This document shows positions 6,798 to 14,425 of a DNA stretch of 40,141 bases, piece by piece. The DNA comes from CBCPMX01 sp965120355 (lineage in GTDB: Bacteria > Bacillota > Clostridia > Oscillospirales > Oscillospiraceae). The DNA lies in assembly GCA_965120355.1 (NCBI GenBank), contig CBCPMX010000063.1, positions 1 to 40,141 on the forward strand, written 5' to 3'. A program made the translations under genes and the position numbers. The notes under the pieces are model-generated. The model had not been told where the DNA came from, did no database searches, and saw only the letters and a list, made by a program, of their open reading frames with translations. The first letter of the stretch is position 1. Each line of letters starts with the position of its first letter.

Positions 6798-8534
6798 ATG
6801 CAACAAAATTGGATTCTGGAGACCGGCCGCCTGGGCCTGCGGCAAATGACCGAGGCGGATTTGCCCGCGCTGCGGGCGATTTTGCAGGACGAAATCGCCA
6901 TGTACGCCTACGAGCATGCCTTTTCGGAAGCGGAGGTGCAGGACTGGCTGGCCAAGCAGCGGACCCGGTACGAACACGACGGCTTCGGCCTGTGGGCTGT
7001 GGTTTTGAAGCAGACCGGCCAGATGATCGGCCAGTGCGGCCTGACCTGGCAGGACTGTAAGGGCGAATCCGTGCTGGAGGTGGGATATCTGTTCCAGCGG
7101 GCGCACTGGCATCACGGCTATGCCACGGAGGCGGCCCGGGGCTGCATGGCCTATGCATTCGAGAAGCTGGGGGCGGAGGAGGTCTGCTCCATCATCCGCG
7201 ACAACAACTTTTCCTCCCAGGCAGTGGCGCGGCGCAACGGCCTGCGGATTCGCGCCGCCTTTACAAAACACTATTACGGCGTGGACATGCCCCACTGGGT
7301 GTTTGCCATCTCCCGCCGGCAGTATTTTGCCCGGAAGGCCCTGTACGCGGCCCCCTTCCCCATTGTCCATCTGCCGGAGGCGCAGTGGAAAGGCACGGTG
7401 CTGCCCATAGGGTATACCACCGGCCGGTACTATGACGTGGCCGTGGCGCAGACGGCGGACGGGTTTTCCATTCAAATCCAATCCCAACCGGCTCAGCCGC
7501 CCATCACCCACACGCCGGAGGAATATGACAATCCTGACCGGCTGTATCAGGACCACTGGACAGGCGCCTGGGCCTGGGGCGTGGTGCGGCATGGCCGCCT
7601 GGCCGCCGCGGTGGAGACCTGCCCCGAGGTGTGGTCCAACCGGCTGCGGGTGACGGAGCTGTGGGTGGACGAGCCCTACCGCCGCCAGGGGCTGGGGCAC
7701 GCGCTGCTGGATGTGGTGCGGGAGCAGGCCCGGCTGGAGCGGCGGCGGGCAGTGATTCTGGAGACGCAGTCCTGCAACGTCCGGGCGGTGGACTTCTATT
7801 TGAAGGAGGGCTTTACGCTCATTGGGCTGGATACCTGCTGCTATTCCAACCGCGATTTGGAACGAAAAGAGGTGCGGCTGGAGATGGGCTGGTTCCCGGC
7901 GCGAAAGGCCCGGCTGCAGCCGGAGCAGGTGACGGTCCGCCCCATGACCGCCGCGGACCGCCGGGCCGTGGAGCGGATGACCCAGCTGGCGTTCTGGAAT
8001 AAATACCGCCCCGGCTGTGACGAGCACTACATCGTCCACCAGCTGTGGGACCATCCGGATTTCCTGCCGGAGCTGAGCCGGGCGGCGGTGGTGGACGGCC
8101 AGATCGTGGGCGCCATCCTCTATACCCGGTCCTGGGTGCAGGACGGCCAGCTCCGCCGCGATACCGTCACGTTTGGCCCTCTGTGCGTCTATCCGGACTG
8201 GCAGGGCTGCGGCGTGGGCGAACGGCTGCTGCGGGAGACCCTGCCCCTGGCGGCGCAGGCGGGCTATCCCGGCGTGATTATTTTCGGGGAGCCGGACTAT
8301 TATCCCCGCCTGGGCTTCCGCCCCTGCGGCCAGTTCGGAATTACCACGCCCCAGGGAGAGACCTTTGACGCCTTCCAGTGCTACGAGCTGTCTCCCGGGG
8401 CCATGGCCGGGGTGCATGGGAAGTTTTACGAGTCCCCGGCCTTCGAGGGCCTGCCGCCCCTGGGGGCGGAGGACCTGAACCTGGCGTTCCCGCCGCTGGT
8501 GAAGCAGCGGTTTCCGGGACAGTGGCAGGTGTGA
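6798..8534 (+). CDS. Protein with three fused GNAT acetyltransferase domains
   Basis: One 578-residue protein containing three consecutive GNAT (acetyl-CoA dependent N-acetyltransferase) domains. Domain 1 (about 1-175) is RimJ/RimL-like: LETGRLGLRQMTEADLPALRAIL, acetyl-CoA loop HWHHGYATEAA, and SQAVARRNGLRI. Domain 2 (about 195-375) has ELWVDEPYRRQGLGHALLDVV and NVRAVDFYLKEGFTLIG. Domain 3 (about 383-540) has VRPMTAADRRAVERM, PLCVYPDWQGCGVGERLL and PDYYPRLGFRPCG, as in YhbS-type proteins. All three keep the Q/R-x-x-G-x-G/A loop, so all may bind acetyl-CoA. Substrates are unknown. GAAGGAGG just upstream fixes the start at 6798. A frame-fusion artefact is unlikely because the frame stays open through both linkers. 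Confidence 0.85.
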   Translation: MQQNWILETGRLGLRQMTEADLPALRAILQDEIAMYAYEHAFSEAEVQDWLAKQRTRYEHDGFGLWAVVLKQTGQMIGQCGLTWQDCKGESVLEVGYLFQRAHWHHGYATEAARGCMAYAFEKLGAEEVCSIIRDNNFSSQAVARRNGLRIRAAFTKHYYGVDMPHWVFAISRRQYFARKALYAAPFPIVHLPEAQWKGTVLPIGYTTGRYYDVAVAQTADGFSIQIQSQPAQPPITHTPEEYDNPDRLYQDHWTGAWAWGVVRHGRLAAAVETCPEVWSNRLRVTELWVDEPYRRQGLGHALLDVVREQARLERRRAVILETQSCNVRAVDFYLKEGFTLIGLDTCCYSNRDLERKEVRLEMGWFPARKARLQPEQVTVRPMTAADRRAVERMTQLAFWNKYRPGCDEHYIVHQLWDHPDFLPELSRAAVVDGQIVGAILYTRSWVQDGQLRRDTVTFGPLCVYPDWQGCGVGERLLRETLPLAAQAGYPGVIIFGEPDYYPRLGFRPCGQFGITTPQGETFDAFQCYELSPGAMAGVHGKFYESPAFEGLPPLGAEDLNLAFPPLVKQRFPGQWQV

Positions 8535-8544
8535 TGCGCAAAAC

Positions 8545-8580
8545 AGCGTCCCCAGGAACCAAATGGTTCCTGGGGACGCT
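8545..8580. terminator. Bidirectional terminator hairpin
   Basis: A perfect 17-bp inverted repeat, 8545-8561 with 8564-8580, lies between the convergent triple-GNAT and SLH genes. On the minus strand it is followed by TGTTTTG, so it serves the SLH gene best. Confidence 0.7.
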
Positions 8581-8599
8581 TGCAGGTTATACGGCGTTT

Positions 8600-10939
8600 T
8601 CAGCGTTCGGTAGATTCGGTAGAAGAAACCGCATCGATGCCCGGGGATTCCGTTGGGTCATCGGCGGACTCGCTGGTGCTGTCGGAATTATCCGATGAAG
8701 TTGCGGGGGAAATGGTGATTGTCTGCGCCGCCGTCACATTCGACAGCGTGATGGTGTAGGTGTGGGTGTCGTTTTCGACTGTGTCTGTGTAAGCGCTGGG
8801 GGTGATATTCAGTGCAGCGCCGTCAGCGGCTCTCACAGTCAGCGTCAGCGTATCGCCATAGGCAACCGTATAGCCGCTGTCGGTTTTAGTGCCGCCAGTG
8901 GCGGTGACCGTTGCGTTGGCGGTGTTGGTCACAGTCACAGGAACCTGCGTTTTCTCAATGGTTGCAGAAACTACAATATTCCCCGTCACAGTTTTGCTGC
9001 CCTGAAAGGTGATGACACCATTGCTGACCTGATAGTCTGTGCCCTCCACCAAGGTCGTGGAGCCCATGGTGAGCTTGGGTTCCAGGGTGGCAATATCATA
9101 GCCGGTACCGGCAGTCAGGGTCACACTGCCCACGGCGCTGAGTTTCGTCCCGGCGGCAATGGAGCCGGTGGGCAGAGAGGCGCTGGCAATTCCCGTGGAA
9201 GCGGTGTAGGTCACCTTGTAGCTGGCGGGTTCGGACACCTTTACCTTCCAATACTCCAGCACGTCGCCGTAGTAATTTTCAGCGTAGATATACGTGGTGC
9301 CGGAGCCGACGGCAGTGACAACGCCGTTGTTGACGGTTGCAATGTTCTTATTGCCGGTGGTCCAATAGATGTTTTTGCTGCTGGTATAGGCCGTCAGCGT
9401 TTTGGTGCTGCCCACGGTCAGGGAGACGGCGCCATTGTAATAGCCGTCATAATACCAGTCGTACACGTCGCAGGTGCAGCCGGACTGCCAGTAGTAGCAG
9501 TCGTGCTTGTAGCACCAGCCGTCATCGTCAATCCAGCTGTACCAGCCGTACACATCGCAGGTGCAGCCGGACTGCCAGTAGTAGCAGTTGTGCTTGTAGC
9601 ACCAACCGTCGTCGTCGATCCAGCTGTAGCCATAGTAGTCGTCATAGCTGTAGCTGGTGCCCTTGACGCCGCTGGCCTTGGTGGTCTTGCCGATGTCCAG
9701 GGCGCGGGAGATGGTGCAGTTGGAGGCGTTGATGTACAGTTTGTTGATGTCGCCGCGGCCGTACAGCTCTACGGCGGCGTTGAGTTCCACCTCATCGGCT
9801 TCCGCGCCGTAGGCGATCTCTATCGTGGCGTTCTTGGCGCCGCTTTTCACAGTCAGTTCATCCACATCGGCTTGCACATGGAGATAGCAGCGGCTTTCCA
9901 ATACCACCTTGCTGGCGGGCACGGAGAGGTAGACGGCGTCGGTTTTGCTGTCTGTGTCCACCGTGACGGTGTCCAGAGAACCCTTGAAGCTGCTGCCGGA
10001 AATGGTGCCGGCGTCATGGAAGACCACGTCGCCCACGCTGGCGTTCTTCTTCAGAACCACCTTGGCGTTGCTGCCCTCGATGATAATGGACCCCTTCACG
10101 GTCACATCATCCAGGGTAATGGTGCCGGTGCTTTCGATGATCAGGTCGCCGGTGATGGTCACGCCGTCCAGCGTATAGGCGTTGCTGCCCAGCTTGGAGG
10201 AGATGGTGACGTCGGCCACGGTGCCGGAGATCTTGTCGGATTTCTTGGTAATGGTTTCATCACTGCCGGTCTTGCCGGTGGTGACGTCTTCGGCGATTCC
10301 CAGGCCGGAGCCGGAGACGCCGGGCAGGCCGGAGCTGCCTGTGGCCGTGCTGCCGGTGGACTGCTTGCCGCGGACAGCTTCCAGCAGGGCCACGGTCTCG
10401 GCGCGGCTCAGATCAGCGGTGAAGTCGGTGCCGGTGCCGTACAGGCCCAGACCAATGGCGGCGCCCACCTCACCAATAAACCAGCTGGAGCAGTTCTCCT
10501 GCGCGCCGGTGGTGTAGTCCGGCGACACATTCAGCGCGCGGACCACCATGGCGATGCCCTCCTGGCGGGTAATGGTGTCCCGGGGGCCGAAGGAGCCGTT
10601 GGCGCGGCCGCTGACGTAGCCGGCGGCGGTGGCGCTCATAATGTCCTGATAATACCAGGCGTTGGTCTCCACATCGGTGTAGTTGACCATGTTGGCGGTG
10701 ACGGTGCCGGTAAAGCCCAGATTGTTCATCAGGTGGACAAATTCCGCTCTGGTGACCGTGTCGTCAGGCCGGAGGGAACCATCGGGATCGCCGGTGAGCA
10801 GTCCCTCTTCTACCCACTGCTGCATCAGGGCGGTCTGGCTTGGCGTTGCCGCGTGGGCTGTCACACCTGACGTCACGCAGGCAGACAACACCAGCAGCAG
10901 CGCCAGCGCACCGGAAGCGATTCTTGTTCCGTGTTTCAT
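8600..10939 (-). CDS. SLH-domain cell-surface protein with Cys/Trp-rich repeat
   Basis: A 779-residue secreted protein. Residues 1-31 are a signal peptide ending AHA. Three SLH-like modules follow (about 35-195: LTGDPDGSLRPDDTVTRAEFV, VSGRANGSFGPRDTITRQEGIAMV, DLSRAETVALLEAV), which usually bind pyruvylated wall polymer. After a Ser/Gly linker, about 225-420 is a beta-rich run of short VTITGDLIIES-like strands, probably a beta-solenoid. Residues about 435-492 are two near-identical 29-residue units rich in Trp, Tyr, Asp and Cys. A BIG2-like domain (about 503-570) and two beta-sandwich-like repeats lead to an acidic Ser/Thr/Glu tail. No enzymatic motif is visible; adhesion or surface-layer structure is inferred. 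It is transcribed alone. Confidence 0.85.
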   Translation of the reverse strand: MKHGTRIASGALALLLVLSACVTSGVTAHAATPSQTALMQQWVEEGLLTGDPDGSLRPDDTVTRAEFVHLMNNLGFTGTVTANMVNYTDVETNAWYYQDIMSATAAGYVSGRANGSFGPRDTITRQEGIAMVVRALNVSPDYTTGAQENCSSWFIGEVGAAIGLGLYGTGTDFTADLSRAETVALLEAVRGKQSTGSTATGSSGLPGVSGSGLGIAEDVTTGKTGSDETITKKSDKISGTVADVTISSKLGSNAYTLDGVTITGDLIIESTGTITLDDVTVKGSIIIEGSNAKVVLKKNASVGDVVFHDAGTISGSSFKGSLDTVTVDTDSKTDAVYLSVPASKVVLESRCYLHVQADVDELTVKSGAKNATIEIAYGAEADEVELNAAVELYGRGDINKLYINASNCTISRALDIGKTTKASGVKGTSYSYDDYYGYSWIDDDGWCYKHNCYYWQSGCTCDVYGWYSWIDDDGWCYKHDCYYWQSGCTCDVYDWYYDGYYNGAVSLTVGSTKTLTAYTSSKNIYWTTGNKNIATVNNGVVTAVGSGTTYIYAENYYGDVLEYWKVKVSEPASYKVTYTASTGIASASLPTGSIAAGTKLSAVGSVTLTAGTGYDIATLEPKLTMGSTTLVEGTDYQVSNGVITFQGSKTVTGNIVVSATIEKTQVPVTVTNTANATVTATGGTKTDSGYTVAYGDTLTLTVRAADGAALNITPSAYTDTVENDTHTYTITLSNVTAAQTITISPATSSDNSDSTSESADDPTESPGIDAVSSTESTER
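9462..9635 (-). repeat. Two-copy 87-bp in-frame tandem repeat
   Basis: Units 9462-9548 and about 9549-9635 have an exact 87-bp period (29 codons). The protein units differ by only a few residues (Asn/Asp, Gly/Asp). Each contains IDDDGWCYKH, CYYWQSGC and TCDVY, giving four Cys and one His per unit. The bases differ mostly at silent sites, so the duplication is not brand new. Confidence 0.9.
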
Positions 10940-11013
10940 TGTGAATCTCTCCTATCCCCAAACATGACGTTTGGTGTGTATTCTCTTCACCCAAGCAGGT
11001 TCCGAGTAATATC

Positions 11014-11022
11014 ATTATAGCA
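11014..11022 (-). promoter_or_regulatory. Extended -10 promoter of the SLH gene
   Basis: Minus-strand TGC-TATAAT (11022 to 11014), about 75 nt before the ATG at 10939, identical to the box of the C-C hydrolase gene. The -35 region is weak. The 302-nt gap 10940-11241 otherwise holds only the next promoter. Confidence 0.55.
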
Positions 11023-11179
11023 TACTCTTCACAAAGTAGCCATACTTTTATGGCAGATTTTAATAAAAATTAATATTTGGAATTTATGCGCTATGCATCA
11101 AATTGTCAAACGCCGGGGCCTGTGCGGCAAAGGCAGCCCGGCCGGCCGGCGCCCCAGGCGGCAGGAACATTGTTTTGGC

Positions 11180-11208
11180 TTGCCAACTGCGGGAATTTAC
11201 GCTATGAT
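11180..11208 (+). promoter_or_regulatory. Promoter of the PhlG-like/AEC operon
   Basis: TTGCCA (11180-11185), a 17-nt spacer and TATGAT (11203-11208) form a good sigma-A promoter 33 nt before the ATG at 11242. Confidence 0.75.
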
Positions 11209-11241
11209 GGTAGTGGAATTTTAAACTGTGGAGGAAATTTT

Positions 11242-12039
11242 ATGCCAGCACTGCAATACACGCCCAACGCCGGGCAGACCTATATGCCGTTTCAGGACAA
11301 TATCCATGTCCCCACCCTGCCCTACACCCCGCTGGACCGGCCAAACCCGCCCCTGCCGGAGCTGGAGCTGAACGAGGCCGCCAAGGCCAAGGGCTGGGTG
11401 CTCCAATCCCAGTGCCAGCACTTTCTGCCGGGCGTTTCGCCGGAAATGCTGGATTGGTTCTGGGCGAATATGGAGAAGGGCTATTATCTCTGGGCGCCCG
11501 GGTCCCACAAGCGGTTCAACTGGGTGCGTGAGCCGTGGAAATACGGGTTTGTCCATTCCGCGCATATGATCTCCGAAGCCGTCGGCCAGGGGATGCCCGT
11601 CTTTGGCGGCAGCGGCGTGGAGATCCGCCGGCTGCCCCTGACGTATTTCCCCTTCACCACCCATCTCGAGCATGTGATCTGCGAAGGGGTGTTCAATGGC
11701 AAGGAGGAGTTTGTGGATTCCACCGTTCACATGTGGCAGGGCGTCCCCGGCGGTTCGGTCCACATCACCGCCTCCGTGGCCAGCACCACCGTCACCGCGC
11801 CGCCGGACTTTGTGCTGGAGATGCTGCGGGAAAATCCGGACGCCCAGCCCGTGGCTCCCGGCAGCACCGACCATGCCGAGTATGAAGCGGCCATGTGGCC
11901 CCGGTTTTTGCCCACCCTCTATGGCCTGTGGCGGGACCATCCCGATCCGTCTCAGAATGTCCGCTGTGATTTGACCGTGCGGGAGGTTCCCGGGGGACTG
12001 GCCTACGTCCACGAAAACGGGCCGGTGGCGCTGGGATGA
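11242..12039 (+). CDS. DAPG/phloretin hydrolase-like (PhlG family) enzyme
   Basis: A 265-residue protein resembling the PhlG family: zinc hydrolases that cleave a C-C bond between an aromatic ring and an acyl group (diacetylphloroglucinol in pseudomonads; phloretin to phloroglucinol plus phenylpropionate in Eubacterium ramulus). The family-like block EMLDWFWANMEKGYYLWAPGSHKRFNW is at about 68-94. Candidate metal ligands are His105/His108, His141, Glu143, His144, Glu148 and His163, in THLEHVICEGVFNG and STVHMWQG. Its length is closer to phloretin hydrolase than to PhlG. The frame is open upstream, but GGAGG 7 nt before the ATG at 11242 decides the start. The stop overlaps the AEC start by 4 nt. 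The substrate is inferred from the family only. Confidence 0.7.
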   Translation: MPALQYTPNAGQTYMPFQDNIHVPTLPYTPLDRPNPPLPELELNEAAKAKGWVLQSQCQHFLPGVSPEMLDWFWANMEKGYYLWAPGSHKRFNWVREPWKYGFVHSAHMISEAVGQGMPVFGGSGVEIRRLPLTYFPFTTHLEHVICEGVFNGKEEFVDSTVHMWQGVPGGSVHITASVASTTVTAPPDFVLEMLRENPDAQPVAPGSTDHAEYEAAMWPRFLPTLYGLWRDHPDPSQNVRCDLTVREVPGGLAYVHENGPVALG

Positions 12040-12959
12040 TGGACACGTCCATCATCCTCTCCCAGATGGTCCAGATGTTTCTGATGATGCTTCTGGGCTA
12101 TGTGCTGCGAAAAACCGGCCTGCTGGATCAGAGCTTTACGGGAAAGCTGACCACGTTTCTGCTGTGTGTGTCCATGCCGTGCCTGATTCTCCACTCCGTC
12201 ATCGGGCAGGAGGGGGAACGGAACCTGGCCGAGGCCGGTCAGGTGTTCGCCATTGCCACGGTGCTGTATGTGGCGCTGCCGGTGGTGTCGCTGGGGATTG
12301 TCAAGCTGCTGCGGCTGCCCAGGCAGCAGCAGGGGCTGTACGCCTTTATGATGACGTTTTCCAACGTGGGCTTTATGGGCTTCCCTCTGGTGGGAGCCAT
12401 CTATGGCAGCGGCGCGGTGTTCTATACGGCCATTATCAACATCTTGTTCACCGTCTCCAGCTATACCATCGGCATCGTTCTGATGCACTACGGCCAGGGC
12501 AGCCATGTGAAGCCGGATCCGAAGCTGCTGCTGACGCCGGGCGTGCTGCTGTCTGTCTTGGCGGTGGTGCTGTATCTGCTGGACTGGACCTTCCCGGAAG
12601 AGGTGGTCAGCGTCACGGAATCCATCGGCAATATGACTACGCCGGCGGCCATGCTGTGCATCGGAAGCACCCTGGCCTCCATGCCCCCCAAAGAGGTGGT
12701 GGACGACTGGCGGGTGTATCTGTTCAGCACCGTCAAGCAGATTGCGCTGCCGCTGGCGCTGCTGCCGCTGCTGCGGCTGACCGTTTCCAGCAGCTACCTG
12801 CAGGGGATTTTGTATCTGCTGCTGCTGACGCCGGTGGCCAACACCTCCGTCCTGTTTGCCACGGAATACGGCTTTGACGAAAAGCTGGCGGCCAAGGGGG
12901 TGTTCGTCTCCACCGTGCTGTCCGTGGCCACCATTCCGCTGCTGGCGCCGCTGCTGTAA
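12036..12959 (+). CDS. AEC-family transporter
   Basis: A 307-residue integral membrane protein of the auxin efflux carrier family, with about ten hydrophobic helices in two halves joined by a cytoplasmic loop near 160-175. Typical motifs are LLGYVLRKTGLLD, LCVSMPCLILHS, TFSNVGFMGFPLVGAIYG and TPVANTSVLFATEYG; the Asn and Pro positions are characteristic. Bacterial members carry organic acids and related anions. The ATGA overlap with the PhlG-like gene means translational coupling, so it may move the substrate or acidic product of that enzyme. Confidence 0.9.
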   Translation: MMDTSIILSQMVQMFLMMLLGYVLRKTGLLDQSFTGKLTTFLLCVSMPCLILHSVIGQEGERNLAEAGQVFAIATVLYVALPVVSLGIVKLLRLPRQQQGLYAFMMTFSNVGFMGFPLVGAIYGSGAVFYTAIINILFTVSSYTIGIVLMHYGQGSHVKPDPKLLLTPGVLLSVLAVVLYLLDWTFPEEVVSVTESIGNMTTPAAMLCIGSTLASMPPKEVVDDWRVYLFSTVKQIALPLALLPLLRLTVSSSYLQGILYLLLLTPVANTSVLFATEYGFDEKLAAKGVFVSTVLSVATIPLLAPLL

Positions 12960-13021
12960 GGGGCGGAGGTTCCGCCTGAATCCGATTTTGAACGACAACT
13001 TCCAGAGGAAAGGAGCTTATT

Positions 13022-13957
13022 ATGGAATATGCACTCCAAGATCTGGTACTTCTGTTTTTTGTTTATGCATTTTTGGGCTGGTGCGCGGAAGTCTGCTTTG
13101 CGGCGCTCCGCTCCGGCGGCTTCGTGAACCGGGGCTTCCTCAACGGGCCCGTCTGCCCCATTTACGGCGTGGGCATGGTGATTGTGATTCTCTGCCTGAC
13201 GCCGGTGCAGGACAGCCTGGTGGCGCTGTTCTGCGGCGCCTTTTTGCTGACCACGGTGCTGGAATTTCTCACGGGCCTGGCTCTGGAGAAGCTGTTTCAT
13301 CTGAAGTGGTGGGACTACTCCCAGCGGCCCTTCAATCTGAAGGGGTATGTGTGCCTGGAGTTTTCCATCCTCTGGGGCATTGCCGGCACCGTCATTATGA
13401 AGCTGATTCATCCGCCCATCTACCGCCTGGTGGCGCTGTTGCCCGACGGGGTGGCCTGGGCCATCGGCATTGTGCTGCTGGCGGTGCTGGCGGTGGATCT
13501 GGCCGCCACGGTGGCGGAGGTGCGTCATCTGCAGAAGCGGCTGGAGCGCATTGAGACGCTGGCCGCCAACATTCACGACCTGTCCGCCATGGCCGAGGGC
13601 CTGTACAACGGCGTTCAGGTTGCCCTGGAGAAATCCAAGCAGGCCCAGCAGGAGATGGAGGAGAAGCAGGCTGCCCAGCAGGCTGCCCATGAGGCCCGGC
13701 GGGTCAAATTCGAGGCCATGCTGGCCGAGCGGAAGATCCAGTGGGCCGAAAGCGCCGAGGAGCGCCGCCTGCAGGCCCAGCAGATCAAGGAAGAGCTGGA
13801 GTCCCAGCTGAAAACCATCCTGGAGAACCAGCGGTTCCAGGAACGCCGGCTGCTGCGGGCATTCCCCCGCATGCGCACGCCGAAGACGCCCCAGGCGCTG
13901 GAGCAGCTTCGCGAGACGCTGCAGAATCGAAAACAGTCCAAGCGAACCAAGGAATAA
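13022..13957 (+). CDS. CmpB-type (putative ABC-transporter type IV) membrane protein
   Basis: A 311-residue protein. Residues about 1-165 hold five or six membrane helices and match the putative ABC-transporter permease family PF06541 (GWCAEVCFAALRSGGFVNRGFLNGPVCPIYGVG, LEKLFHLKWWDYSQRPFNLKGYVCLEFSILWG). The remainder (about 168-311) is a long charged coiled coil rich in Glu, Gln, Lys and Arg. The function of this family is not established, and no ATPase partner is nearby. AAAGGAG at 13009-13015 sets the start. It lies 62 nt after the AEC gene and could be cotranscribed. Confidence 0.82.
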   Translation: MEYALQDLVLLFFVYAFLGWCAEVCFAALRSGGFVNRGFLNGPVCPIYGVGMVIVILCLTPVQDSLVALFCGAFLLTTVLEFLTGLALEKLFHLKWWDYSQRPFNLKGYVCLEFSILWGIAGTVIMKLIHPPIYRLVALLPDGVAWAIGIVLLAVLAVDLAATVAEVRHLQKRLERIETLAANIHDLSAMAEGLYNGVQVALEKSKQAQQEMEEKQAAQQAAHEARRVKFEAMLAERKIQWAESAEERRLQAQQIKEELESQLKTILENQRFQERRLLRAFPRMRTPKTPQALEQLRETLQNRKQSKRTKE

Positions 13958-13979
13958 GGTTTGCAGATTGGAGTCCTGG

Positions 13980-14015
13980 GCCGGGGAGGGCCGCCTTCCG
14001 GCAGCCCTCCCCGGC
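13980..14015 (+). terminator. Hairpin after the CmpB-type gene
   Basis: A 12-bp GC-rich stem, 13980-13991 with 14004-14015, 23 nt after the stop codon. There is no T-run after it, so termination may be incomplete. Confidence 0.5.
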
Positions 14016-14090
14016 TGTGGTATTTCAAAAATATTAAAGAAATATTAAGAATGCTTCAAAAATAGTTTACATATTTGTTGATAAATCTGC

Positions 14091-14119
14091 TTGACAGCCT
14101 GTGTGGAGTATTGTAAGAT
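14091..14119 (+). promoter_or_regulatory. Strong promoter of a short transcript
   Basis: A consensus TTGACA (14091-14096), a 17-nt spacer and TAAGAT (14114-14119). The next gene starts 300 nt further on, with a terminator and a second promoter in between. Confidence 0.8.
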
Positions 14120-14125
14120 ATCGAA

Positions 14126-14247
14126 TGTACGAAACGTATCGTCCCTGTCCGCTGCACCGGACGGGCGTCCAACTTGCTTGAATCTCCTTTTTTCATACCC
14201 TACCTGCAGCCGCCCCGCGCCTACCCCCGGCGCGGGGCGGCGTTTTT
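14126..14247 (+). ncRNA. Candidate ~120-nt regulatory RNA with anti-SD linker
   Basis: Bounded by the promoter at 14091-14119 and a textbook terminator. From 5' to 3' it can fold a small TACG-AAA-CGTA hairpin, a second stem (CCC, T bulge, GTCCG paired with CGGAC-GGG), a pyrimidine-rich single-stranded linker with TCTCCTTT at 14183-14190, then the terminator. TCTCCTTT is the exact complement of AAAGGAGA (14409-14416), the Shine-Dalgarno sequence of the solute-binding lipoprotein downstream. An 18-codon ATG frame at 14125-14181 has no ribosome binding site on the transcript and is probably not translated. I do not recognise a known riboswitch. Confidence 0.5.
14209..14247 (+). terminator. Intrinsic terminator of the short transcript
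   Basis: A 13-bp GC stem, 14209-14221 with 14229-14241, a 7-nt loop, then G and five T (14243-14247). Confidence 0.9.
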
Positions 14248-14322
14248 GCGCGTTGGAGAAACCTACAATTTGTGCTCCAGGCGTGAAATTCGCTCCTTTT
14301 ACCGGAAAACGCCTGTCCATGA

Positions 14323-14352
14323 TTGACAAAACTCTTTTGGATTTGCTAAAAT
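14323..14352 (+). promoter_or_regulatory. Promoter of solute-binding lipoprotein 1
   Basis: TTGACA (14323-14328), an 18-nt spacer and TAAAAT (14347-14352), 73 nt before the ATG. Confidence 0.75.
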
Positions 14353-14425
14353 ATTTTTGTGGAGAATGTGCAAAGATGTGTGCGTTTTGTGCGCGGCTTT
14401 GCCCAATGAAAGGAGAGTTACGAGT

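Noticed and set aside
9462..9635. CRISPR-like direct repeats
   Set aside because: Only two adjacent units with no spacers, in frame with a surface protein.
14125..14181. An 18-codon leader peptide in the short transcript
   Set aside because: The ATG coincides with the predicted transcription start and has no ribosome binding site; codon content shows no regulatory run of one amino acid.
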